Positions 1 to 5,305 of a stretch of DNA of 5,665 nucleotides are shown in pieces. The notes under the pieces are model-generated. The model saw only the letters and a program-made list of their open reading frames with translations, ran no database searches and had not been told where the DNA came from. Location: assembly GCA_023399815.1 (NCBI GenBank), contig JAEWOJ010000099.1, forward strand, positions 1 to 5,665. The letters run 5' to 3'. Every line of letters starts with the position of its first letter. The first letter of the stretch is position 1. The stretch comes from Pseudomonadota bacterium (GTDB lineage Bacteria > Pseudomonadota > Gammaproteobacteria > Xanthomonadales > Xanthomonadaceae). The translations under genes and the position numbers were made by a program.

Positions 1-860
1 GCAGCCCGATCGCGGCAACGGACGCGGCGGGCAGCGTGGTGCAGACTACCGAGCACGAGCCCTACGGACGGATGCTCAACCGGACCAACGACAACCGGCC
101 GGGCTATACCGGGCACGTGATGGACCAAGCCACCGGCATGGTCTACATGCAGCAGCGCTACTACGACCCGCTGATCCCGCGCTTCCTGAGCGTGGACCCC
201 ATCACCGCCTACAGCAATCCGGTGGGGGCATTCAATCGGTACTGGTATGCCAACAACAATCCGTATCGGTTTACGGATCCGGATGGACGAATGGATAAAG
301 AGACGCGCAAAGGGTTGGCAGAAGATCGTCGATCAATGAATGCACATCCTAGTCTACGAGGATCAGTAGCAACATTGGGCGGGGCGAGTTCTGCGGAACC
401 TTCAGGCGGACAAGGTACTAGGCGCCCCCCTGCTGGAAGCGCCGGTGAACTTGCTCGAAATATCGCAGGCGCAGTCGTAGACGCGACAAACATGACCCTC
501 TACGGTGAAATATCCGGTGCGGCCGGTCTTGGAGGAAGCCTTTCTTACTCAGACAGCCTTAGAACGGGAGAGAAAAAGCTGGAACTCATGGGTGCAATCG
601 GCGAGGGCGCAGGTGCTTTTGCTGGTATTGAAATCGATATCCTTACCTTTAGTATTCCGGGCGCGAAAGATGCGCCAGTTATATTCGATAGTGGTGATGT
701 GAAGGTAGGTGACGTTGTTGCTGGCGGTCTAAAGCTGCAACTGAACCCCGGTGGAACAATCACATTAAAGGGCTTTGGTGGCGTGGGGGCTGGTGAAAAG
801 GCAATAGTTAACAAACCGATATCAATCGGCATCACTCTTTGGAGCAGTAAAAATGATTGA
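1..860 (+). CDS. Rhs-family polymorphic toxin, C-terminal part (5' end outside window)
   Basis: The reading frame is open from the left edge (first full codon at 3), so the GTG at 36 is internal. The first roughly 95 residues are the conserved end of an Rhs/YD-repeat core: EPYGR, GYTGHVMDQATGMVYMQQRYYDP, RFLSVDP, YANNNPYRFTDPDGR. In this family the core forms a shell around a variable toxic tip, which is released after the DPxG motif and delivered by type VI or other secretion. Here the DPDGR motif ends at 290, leaving a tip of 189 residues (291-857). The tip starts with a polar, low-complexity stretch. It continues as a Gly-rich, alternating hydrophobic segment (for example GAGAFAGIEIDILTFSIPG, GGLKLQLNPGGTITLKGFGG) that looks beta-rich. 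I recognise no nuclease, deaminase or ADP-ribosyltransferase motif and few candidate catalytic residues, so the activity is unknown; membrane damage is only a guess. The stop overlaps the next gene by 8 bp. Rhs assignment is firm, a toxic role is inferred. Confidence 0.
   Translation, partial: SPIAATDAAGSVVQTTEHEPYGRMLNRTNDNRPGYTGHVMDQATGMVYMQQRYYDPLIPRFLSVDPITAYSNPVGAFNRYWYANNNPYRFTDPDGRMDKETRKGLAEDRRSMNAHPSLRGSVATLGGASSAEPSGGQGTRRPPAGSAGELARNIAGAVVDATNMTLYGEISGAAGLGGSLSYSDSLRTGEKKLELMGAIGEGAGAFAGIEIDILTFSIPGAKDAPVIFDSGDVKVGDVVAGGLKLQLNPGGTITLKGFGGVGAGEKAIVNKPISIGITLWSSKND
841..844 (+). promoter_or_regulatory. Ribosome binding site of the candidate immunity gene, inside rhs
   Basis: GGAG lies 8 nt before the ATG at 853, within the last codons of the Rhs gene. 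It supports the overlapping start and means the small protein can be translated from the rhs transcript. Confidence 0.
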
Positions 861-1176
861 TTTTTTAGTGATTTCCGCACCCGTCGCTATTATTATGAGC
901 TTTGTTTATCTTTTTGAATTGTCAGCATTCATTAAAGGATTGAGGCGTGATTCTGAAGATTTGTGGATTAAGCTAGGGGCGCCCGCACTAGGTCGAGCAA
1001 CTCGCAAGGTTGTCATCCCGCTACTGCTTGGTCGATTCCCCAAGTTTGATTCACTGCCGCTTGACCAGCGGCAACGCGCATTGCGCATCCGAATATACCT
1101 TGCAGCCCTACTGACATTTTATATTTTGTGGATTTTTGTTGTTGCCTTTCGTCGGCAGCTTGGCCTGGGTCTATAA
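853..1176 (+). CDS. Small two-helix membrane protein, candidate immunity protein for the Rhs tip
   Basis: This gene encodes 107 residues and matches no family I recognise. Its start overlaps the rhs stop (ATGATTGA shared, 8 bp), which suggests translational coupling. Two hydrophobic segments are clear: about residues 4-27 (FLVISAPVAIIMSFVYLFEL region) and about 81-98 (IYLAALLTFYILWIFVVA). The loop between them carries many Arg/Lys residues (for example KGLRR, RATRK, the R-rich stretch at 73-80). By the positive-inside rule the loop would be cytoplasmic and both ends periplasmic. In polymorphic toxin loci the gene directly after the toxin tip normally encodes its immunity protein, and membrane immunity proteins are typical of toxins acting at the inner membrane; applying this here is inference from position. 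The DNA is AT-rich compared with gltX. The last few codons and the TAA at 1174-1176 lie within DNA that derives from a second Rhs core copy. Confidence 0.
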   Translation: MIDFLVISAPVAIIMSFVYLFELSAFIKGLRRDSEDLWIKLGAPALGRATRKVVIPLLLGRFPKFDSLPLDQRQRALRIRIYLAALLTFYILWIFVVAFRRQLGLGL

Positions 1177-1306
1177 GCAGCACTATTACGACTCGCAGCT
1201 GAGACGATTCCTTACTTAGCGTGGTCCGGTGACGGCGTACAGCAATCCGGCGGAGACGTTTAACCAGTAGCATGCGAACAACAACCCGTATCGGTTTGCC
1301 GATAAC
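1162..1306 (+). pseudogene. Decayed second copy of the Rhs core 3' end
   Basis: Read from 1169 the sequence gives VYKQHYYDSQLRRFLT, stop, RGPVTAYSNPAETFNQ, stop, HANNNPYRFADN. This tracks the intact core upstream (VYMQQRYYDPLIPRFLSVDP, TAYSNPVGAFNRYWYANNNPYRFTDP). Stops are TAG at 1217 and TAG at 1268. Around the first stop a 4-bp tandem duplication (CTTA CTTA) and a 1-bp loss account for the disturbed stretch; together they restore frame. Two single codons are also missing relative to the intact copy. Nucleotide identity stays high in places: 1277-1297 matches 252-272 at 20 of 21 positions, and 1238-1250 matches 210-222 exactly. No DPDGR motif and no toxin tip follow; the frame reaches a stop soon after 1329. 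It is a displaced, inactive core end, as found behind Rhs genes whose tip has been replaced. Confidence 0.
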
Positions 1307-1328
1307 GTCTTGACCGTGAGCTATCCAA

Positions 1329-1817
1329 ATGAACATTGCTGCTAGCAGTCAAAAATTCTTCGCTGTGGCGATGTTTGGATTGTTCCCGTTGGCAGCGCGG
1401 GCATCCATCGAAGCCAACATGAATTGCGCAGGGGATTTCTGTTGGTCGGCAACCAAGCATCGCTCCGAGCAATTGAAGGATTATTATTTTTACGTTCAGC
1501 CACAAGCGATCAAGCACTTGGTGATGCGCTATCAGGACGGCGCTCAAATCAACATCCTGATTCAGGACATACCCGCCGGAAAGTGCGAAAGCAGTTTTAT
1601 TGAAGTAACGGCTGCCTCCTCCAGCTTTGCGAGGGGGCAAGGTTGTCTCGTCACCAGGCAAGGAGACAAAGCAGTCAGACTGGACTATGAGATATCAGCA
1701 GCCAACGTAGATCAGTTGTTGCACAAGGTCGCTCCAGTCGTTTGGCTGTCCGGGTATTCCCAGAAGGGAGATTTTCTGCCGGCGGCTAGCGCTCTCCTGG
1801 CATTGGAAGGGAAGTAA
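1329..1817 (+). CDS. Exported four-cysteine protein of unknown function, possible orphan immunity protein
   Basis: The product has 162 residues and belongs to no family I recognise. The N-terminus reads as a Sec signal peptide: short polar start with Lys9, hydrophobic FFAVAMFGLFPLAA, and an ARA site giving cleavage after Ala25. The mature protein of about 137 residues has four cysteines (33, 38, 86, 106), consistent with two disulfides in the periplasm. It has no further membrane segment and no evident catalytic motif. Only a weak purine run (GTGAG at 1316-1320, 8 nt before ATG) serves as ribosome binding site. The gene begins 22 bp after the decayed Rhs core copy and ends just before a strong terminator. 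That position is where the immunity gene of a previous Rhs tip would sit, so a periplasmic immunity role is plausible but unproven; an unrelated secreted protein is equally compatible with the residues. Confidence 0.
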   Translation: MNIAASSQKFFAVAMFGLFPLAARASIEANMNCAGDFCWSATKHRSEQLKDYYFYVQPQAIKHLVMRYQDGAQINILIQDIPAGKCESSFIEVTAASSSFARGQGCLVTRQGDKAVRLDYEISAANVDQLLHKVAPVVWLSGYSQKGDFLPAASALLALEGK

Positions 1818-1840
1818 AACTCGCTGAGCCCCCAACCAAC

Positions 1841-1867
1841 AAAAAGCCCGCTATCAGCGGGCTTTTT
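1841..1867. terminator. Bidirectional Rho-independent terminator
   Basis: A perfect 12-bp inverted repeat (AAAAAGCCCGCT, loop ATC, AGCGGGCTTTTT) has an A-run on the left and a T-run on the right, so it works in both directions. It begins 23 bp after the stop of the exported protein gene, and on the minus strand it lies downstream of zur. It sits between convergent genes. Confidence 0.
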
Positions 1868-1890
1868 CATGAGCATGGCGATTGAGCAGC

Positions 1891-2016
1891 CCTCCCCCTT
1901 CCACTGGAAGCAATTGGGAGTGAGGGTACGGGCGAAGCTTCGTGCAGCCTACGTTGCGCGGCTTCGCCCGCACCCTCATCCGGCGCTTCGCGCCACCTTC
2001 TCCCGGTGGGAGAAGG
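1891..2016. repeat. Palindrome-rich intergenic repeat element
   Basis: This non-coding stretch between convergent genes is built of nested inverted repeats. The main pair is 1922-1938 with 1961-1977 (17 nt arms, one mismatch, 22-nt middle; arm core GGGTxCGGGCGAAGC). A small hairpin GGCGC-TTC-GCGCC follows at 1982-1994. Then comes a perfect 9-bp hairpin CCTTCTCCC-GGT-GGGAGAAGG at 1996-2016. A weaker hairpin CTTCC-ACT-GGAAG lies at 1898-1910. The wording (CCCTCATCC...CACCTTCTCCCG...GGGAGAAGG) resembles a dispersed intergenic repeat common in Xanthomonas and Stenotrophomonas genomes, as far as I remember. The 1996-2016 hairpin is 7 bp beyond the zur stop and may protect or end the zur transcript. 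Exact element borders are a guess. Confidence 0.
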
Positions 2017-2023
2017 AATAGCC

Positions 2024-2512
2024 CTACCCCGCGCACTCCGCGCACAGGCCGTGCACTTCCAGTGTCTGCGCCTGCGGTTTGAAGCCCAGTTCGCGGGCTC
2101 GGGCCTCGAGCTGGCGGACGATGTCGCGGTCCTCCAATTCGACCGCGCTGTGGCAGCGGTCGCAGATCAGGAACGGCACCGAGTGCTGGTTGCTGCTGGG
2201 GTGGTGGCAGGCGACGAAGGAATTGACCGACGACAGCTTGTGCACAAAACCATTAGCCATCAGGAAGTCCAGCGCGCGGTACACCGTCGGCGGTGCGTCG
2301 GCGCCGACGCCCTTGCCTTCGCGCACCCAGTCCAGCAGTTCGTAGGCCTTGACCGGCTTGCCGGCCTCGGCGATCAGCCGCAGCACGTTGGCGCGGATCG
2401 GCGTCAGCCGCAGGCCGCGCTCGCGGCACACCCGTTCGACCACCGCGATGAAGCCCGCCGCGTCGTCGACGTGGTGGTGGGGGGCGGTACAGCTGTGTTC
2501 GTGCGCGGTCAT
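2024..2512 (-). CDS. zur: Zinc uptake regulator Zur, Fur family
   Basis: This is a zinc-sensing transcriptional repressor of 162 residues, expected to bind operators of high-affinity zinc uptake genes when zinc is plentiful. The winged-helix DNA-binding part spans about residues 20-92 (RLTPIRANVLRLI, then PPTVYRALDFLMANGFVHK, the recognition region shared with E. coli Zur). All eight zinc ligands known from E. coli Zur are present with identical spacing, shifted by 14: the structural Cys4 site is C117, C120, C157, C160 and the sensing site H91, C102, H110, E125. The shift comes from an N-terminal extension rich in His (H4, H6, C8, H12-H14). E. coli Zur instead has a His-rich C-terminal tail. 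The gene starts 11 bp after gltX with GAGG well placed, so it is probably cotranscribed with gltX. Ligand conservation makes Zur far more likely than Fur or PerR. No Zur operator was recognised in the window. Confidence 0.
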   Translation of the reverse strand: MTAHEHSCTAPHHHVDDAAGFIAVVERVCRERGLRLTPIRANVLRLIAEAGKPVKAYELLDWVREGKGVGADAPPTVYRALDFLMANGFVHKLSSVNSFVACHHPSSNQHSVPFLICDRCHSAVELEDRDIVRQLEARARELGFKPQAQTLEVHGLCAECAG

Positions 2513-2517
2513 GTCTG

Positions 2518-2521
2518 CCTC
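2518..2521 (-). promoter_or_regulatory. Ribosome binding site of zur in the gltX-zur gap
   Basis: On the minus strand GAGG lies 5 nt before the zur ATG, within the 11-nt gap after the gltX stop. It fixes the zur start and supports the long His-rich N-terminus being translated. Confidence 0.
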
Positions 2522-2523
2522 GG

Positions 2524-3927
2524 TCAGCCCTTCGGAACCTTGATGAGTGCCGCGTCGATGCGTTTCAAGGCTTCGTCGCGACCGGCCAGGTACACGGTGT
2601 GGGAAATGTCAGGACTGACCTGAGTGCCGGTGATGGCCACGCGCAGCGGCTGGGCGACCTTGCCCATGCCGATCTCCAGCGCGGCGGCGGTATCGTGCAG
2701 GGCGACGCCGACGGCTTCGGCGGTCCACGCCGGCAGCGCCGCCAGCAGTTCGCGCGCCTTGCCCAGCGCCACCTCGGCGCCGGCCTTGAAATGCTTGGCC
2801 ACGGCGGCTTCGTCGTACTCGGTCAGCGGCTGGTACCAGACCACCGCCTTCTCGGCCATTTCCTTCAGCGTCTGCACGCGCTCGCGCAGGGCGATCACCA
2901 CGTCCACCGGCGCCGGGCCGGCGGCCAGGTCCAGGCCCAGCTTTTCCAGCTGGTAGGCCAGCTGCGGGGCGATGGCGGCCGGATCCTCGCTCTTCAGGAA
3001 GTGCTGGTTGACCCAGCCCAGCTTGGCCATGTCCAGGCGCGAGGCCTTGGAATTGCAGTCCTTCACGTCGAACAGGTCGATCAGCTCCTGGCGGCTGAAG
3101 ATTTCCTGGTCGCCGTGCGACCAGCCCAGGCGGGCCAGGTAGCTCAGCAGCGCGTCGGGCAGGTAGCCGGCGTCCTTGTACTGCATCACGTCGGCCGCGC
3201 CGGTGCGCTTGGACAGCTTGGCGCCCTGCTCGTCCAGGATCATCGGCATGTGGCCGAACTTCGGCACTGGTGCGCCGATGGCCTCGTACAGGTTGATCTG
3301 GCGCGGGGTGTTGTTGATATGGTCGTCGCCGCGGATGACCTCGGTGATGCCCATGTCCCAGTCGTCCACCACCACCGCGAAGTTGTAGGTGGGGTAGCCG
3401 TCCGGACGGAAGATGACCATGTCGTCCAGCTCGCTGTTGGCGATCTCGATGCGGCCCTTGATCAGGTCGTCGAAGGCGACCACGCCGTCGAGCGGGTTCT
3501 TGAAGCGGATCACCCGGTTGGGATCGTCGCGGTACGGCAGGTTCTGCTCGCGCGCCGCGCCGTTGTAGCGCGGCTTTTCCTGCTTCGCCATCGCGGCCTC
3601 GCGCATCGCGTCGAGCTCCTCGCGGGTCTCGTAGGCGTAGTAGGCCTTGCCGTCGGCAATCAGCTGCTCGGCCACTTCCTTGTAGCGGGCAACGCGGTCG
3701 GTCTGGTAGACCGGGCCTTCGTCGTAGTCCAGGCCCAGCCAGTCCATCGCCTCCAGGATGGCGTCGATCGCCGCCTGGGTGCTGCGCTCGCGATCGGTAT
3801 CCTCGATGCGCAGCACGAACTCGCCGCCGCGGTGGCGGGCCTCCAGCCAGCAGTACAGCGCGGTGCGGGCGCCACCAATGTGCAGGTAGCCGGTGGGACT
3901 GGGGGCGAAGCGGGTGCGGACGGTCAT
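2524..3927 (-). CDS. gltX: Glutamyl-tRNA synthetase
   Basis: The enzyme charges tRNA-Glu with glutamate using ATP in the cytoplasm. At 467 residues it has the usual bacterial length. Class I signatures are complete: FAPSPTGYLHIGG at 7-19 (HIGH motif), the IEDTDRERS stretch at 41-49, IRGDDHINNTPRQ at 198-210, and the KLSKR form of the KMSKS loop at 237-241. The C-terminal part (about 320-467) is the helical anticodon-binding region. The zinc-binding region of E. coli GluRS is not conserved: around 94-130 the sequence reads KAYYAYETREEL and contains no cysteine, so this is a zinc-free type like that of Thermus. The start at 3927 fits directly with the conserved VRTRFAPSPTG beginning; no strong Shine-Dalgarno is seen before it. 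It is followed by zur 11 bp downstream. Whether it discriminates against tRNA-Gln cannot be read from these motifs alone. Confidence 0.
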   Translation of the reverse strand: MTVRTRFAPSPTGYLHIGGARTALYCWLEARHRGGEFVLRIEDTDRERSTQAAIDAILEAMDWLGLDYDEGPVYQTDRVARYKEVAEQLIADGKAYYAYETREELDAMREAAMAKQEKPRYNGAAREQNLPYRDDPNRVIRFKNPLDGVVAFDDLIKGRIEIANSELDDMVIFRPDGYPTYNFAVVVDDWDMGITEVIRGDDHINNTPRQINLYEAIGAPVPKFGHMPMILDEQGAKLSKRTGAADVMQYKDAGYLPDALLSYLARLGWSHGDQEIFSRQELIDLFDVKDCNSKASRLDMAKLGWVNQHFLKSEDPAAIAPQLAYQLEKLGLDLAAGPAPVDVVIALRERVQTLKEMAEKAVVWYQPLTEYDEAAVAKHFKAGAEVALGKARELLAALPAWTAEAVGVALHDTAAALEIGMGKVAQPLRVAITGTQVSPDISHTVYLAGRDEALKRIDAALIKVPKG

Positions 3928-3954
3928 GACGGGCGCGGAAGTGGGAATCGGCGC

Positions 3955-3960
3955 ATTTTA
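3955..3960 (-). promoter_or_regulatory. Probable -10 box of the gltX promoter
   Basis: TAAAAT on the minus strand differs from TATAAT at one base and sits 27 bp before the gltX ATG, giving an expected leader of roughly 20 nt. The region 17 bp upstream (GGGCGT) is not a -35 consensus and falls inside the neighbouring REP-like hairpin. The call is moderate. Confidence 0.
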
Positions 3961-3964
3961 CCGC

Positions 3965-4030
3965 GTAGGTCGGGGCTACGCCCTCGGTGCCTGGAGTTCA
4001 TGCCGTCGGGGGCGCAGCCCCGACCTGCAC
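3965..4030. repeat. Inverted pair of REP-like hairpins (AGGTCGGGGCTRCGCCC type)
   Basis: Two copies of one palindromic unit face each other between the copper chaperone gene and gltX. The left copy begins GTAG at 3965 and folds as CGGGG-CTACGC-CCTCG with G.T wobbles (3971-3986). The right copy, on the minus strand, folds as a perfect 7-bp stem GTCGGGG with loop CTGCGC (4005-4024). The 17-nt arms 3967-3983 and 4011-4027 match with one mismatch. The arrangement resembles bacterial interspersed mosaic elements made of two inverted REPs. It could serve as the 3' end stabiliser of the copper chaperone mRNA (stop at 4044). Confidence 0.
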
Positions 4031-4043
4031 GCCTGTACGATCA

Positions 4044-4484
4044 TCAGGGCGTGCGCACCACCAGTTCGCCACGCACTTCGCTGCCGTCGGACAGGCCCAG
4101 CAGCAGTGGCACGCGCTGCCCCTCCTGCAACGGCGCGACGCCGTCCATCAACATCAGGTGCAGGCCGCCGGGCTTGAGCTCGACGCCCTTCCCGGCCGCC
4201 ACCGGCAAGCGTTCGATCCCGCGCATGCGGCTGACGCCATCGACCTGGGTGGTCTCGTGCAGGGACACGTCCTTGAACGCCGCGCTGCGCACCGAAGTCA
4301 CCGCCACTTCGGCCTTGCAGGCATTGTCGATGCGGCCGAAGCCGCCGGCCATGTGCGCCATCGCCGGGAACCGGATCCAGCCGTCGCTGAAACGCACGCA
4401 TGAGGACTCCGTCGCGCACGCCGGGGCCGCGGCCGCGAGAGCCACCGACATCAACAGTACCCCCGCGAATGGTTTGGTTATCAT
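4044..4484 (-). CDS. Periplasmic copper chaperone PCu(A)C
   Basis: This 146-residue protein belongs to the PCu(A)C (DUF461) family, which carries Cu(I) in the periplasm, typically for assembly of the CuA site of cytochrome c oxidase. The copper motif H-X10-M-X21-H-X-M is complete: H76, M87, H109, M111. The N-terminus is a signal peptide (MITKPFAGVLLMSVALAAAA) with probable cleavage after ACA at residue 24. A lipoprotein reading at C23 is weak because Pro stands at -2. Two other cysteines, C29 and C56, could form a disulfide. The start at 4484 is chosen because it gives a clean signal peptide and has AGGGAG 11 nt upstream; longer frames to 4523 or 4829 would bury the signal peptide. No Sco1 or oxidase gene is adjacent. 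It diverges from the isomerase gene with only 37 bp between starts, so promoters must be tightly packed or overlap coding DNA. Confidence 0.
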   Translation of the reverse strand: MITKPFAGVLLMSVALAAAAPACATESSCVRFSDGWIRFPAMAHMAGGFGRIDNACKAEVAVTSVRSAAFKDVSLHETTQVDGVSRMRGIERLPVAAGKGVELKPGGLHLMLMDGVAPLQEGQRVPLLLGLSDGSEVRGELVVRTP

Positions 4485-4510
4485 CGAAACATCGACTCCC
4501 TGCCGTATGC

Positions 4511-4514
4511 GAGG
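4511..4514 (+). promoter_or_regulatory. Ribosome binding site of the isomerase gene
   Basis: GAGG 7 nt before the ATG at 4522 decides the start; the frame itself stays open far upstream only because it runs antisense to other genes. Confidence 0.
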
Positions 4515-4521
4515 CCGCAGC

Positions 4522-5304
4522 ATGACAACGCTCATCGACACGATCAACCACGGCCCCATCCGCGAACTGCGGCTGGCGCGGCCGCCGGTCAACGCGCTGG
4601 ATACCGAACTGTGCCGCGCACTCATCGCCACGCTGAACCAGGCCATGGCCGACGACGTGCAGGGCGTGGTGCTGTCCGGCGGCGAGCGCATCTTCACCGG
4701 CGGCATGGACGTGCCCTGCCTGCTGCGCCACGGCGAGGACAGGCACAAGCTGCTGGACAGCTGGCAGGCGTTCTTCGGCGCCGCGCGCACGCTGGCCGAA
4801 AGCCGCATCCCGGTGGTGGCCGCGCTCACCGGGCATTCCCCGGCCGGCGGCTGCGTGCTGGCGCTGTGCTGCGACTACCGGGTGATGGCACGCAGCGTCG
4901 ACCCGGCCAAGCCCTATGTGATCGGCCTGAACGAGGTGCAGGTGGGCCTGGTCGCGCCGGAAGGCATCCAGCGGCTGATGCGGCGCGTGGTCGGCACGCA
5001 CCGCGCCGGCGTGCTGCTGGCCGGCGGGCAGCTGGTGAGCGCCGAGCGCGCCCTGGACATCGGGCTGGTGGACGAACTGGCCGACGGTGCCGACGGCGTG
5101 GTCGGCCAGGCCATCGCCTGGCTGCAGGCCCAGCTGAAGCTGCCGCACCAGCCGATGCTGCAGACCCGCGCCATCGCCCGCGCCGACCTGCAGGAGGCGA
5201 TGCAGCCGGAACACATCCAGCTCGAGCGCTTCGTCGAGGCCTGGTATTCGGCCGATGCGCAGGCGGCGTTGCAGGCGCTGGTGGCGAAGCTCGGCAAAGC
5301 CTGA
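4522..5304 (+). CDS. Crotonase-fold enoyl-CoA isomerase (delta3,delta2-type), often labelled enoyl-CoA hydratase
   Basis: The 260-residue product is a complete crotonase-superfamily enzyme acting on acyl-CoA in the cytoplasm. The CoA/oxyanion elements are visible: LARPPVNALD at 18-27, FTGGMD at 58-63, and HSPAGGCVLALCCDYR at 105-120. Of the two catalytic glutamates of rat mitochondrial enoyl-CoA hydratase, the E164 equivalent is present (E138 in IGLNEVQVGLVAP), while the E144 equivalent is Val112. PAGGC, CDYR and IGLNExQxG are, as I recall them, the signatures of mitochondrial delta3,delta2-enoyl-CoA isomerase (ECI1/DCI), so shifting a 3-enoyl double bond to position 2 in unsaturated fatty-acid degradation is the likeliest reaction. 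Plain hydratase activity is less likely without the second Glu. The start at 4522 has GAGG 7 nt upstream. The gene diverges from the copper chaperone and is followed by a SMAG-like hairpin pair directly after its stop. Confidence 0.
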   Translation: MTTLIDTINHGPIRELRLARPPVNALDTELCRALIATLNQAMADDVQGVVLSGGERIFTGGMDVPCLLRHGEDRHKLLDSWQAFFGAARTLAESRIPVVAALTGHSPAGGCVLALCCDYRVMARSVDPAKPYVIGLNEVQVGLVAPEGIQRLMRRVVGTHRAGVLLAGGQLVSAERALDIGLVDELADGADGVVGQAIAWLQAQLKLPHQPMLQTRAIARADLQEAMQPEHIQLERFVEAWYSADAQAALQALVAKLGKA

Positions 5305-5305
5305 G

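Noticed and set aside
36..860. GTG at 36 as the true start of the first gene
   Set aside because: The frame stays open to the left edge and the Rhs core continues upstream (SPIAATDAAGSV), so the gene begins outside the window.
1854..2045. Small open frame in the intergenic repeat
   Set aside because: It lies entirely within palindromic repeat DNA and the terminator; such frames are commonly spurious.
2006..2623. Plus-strand open frame across zur
   Set aside because: Zur on the minus strand has all zinc ligands conserved; the opposite frame has no recognisable motif.
2599..4521. Very long plus-strand open frame running into the isomerase gene
   Set aside because: It is antisense to gltX and the copper chaperone, is rich in Gln/His/Val/Gly as expected for a high-GC shadow, and shows no domain before the isomerase part at 4522.
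4485..4829. N-terminal extension of the copper chaperone to 4829 or 4523
   Set aside because: It would place the signal peptide inside the protein and run antisense to the isomerase; the start at 4484 gives a normal exported protein.
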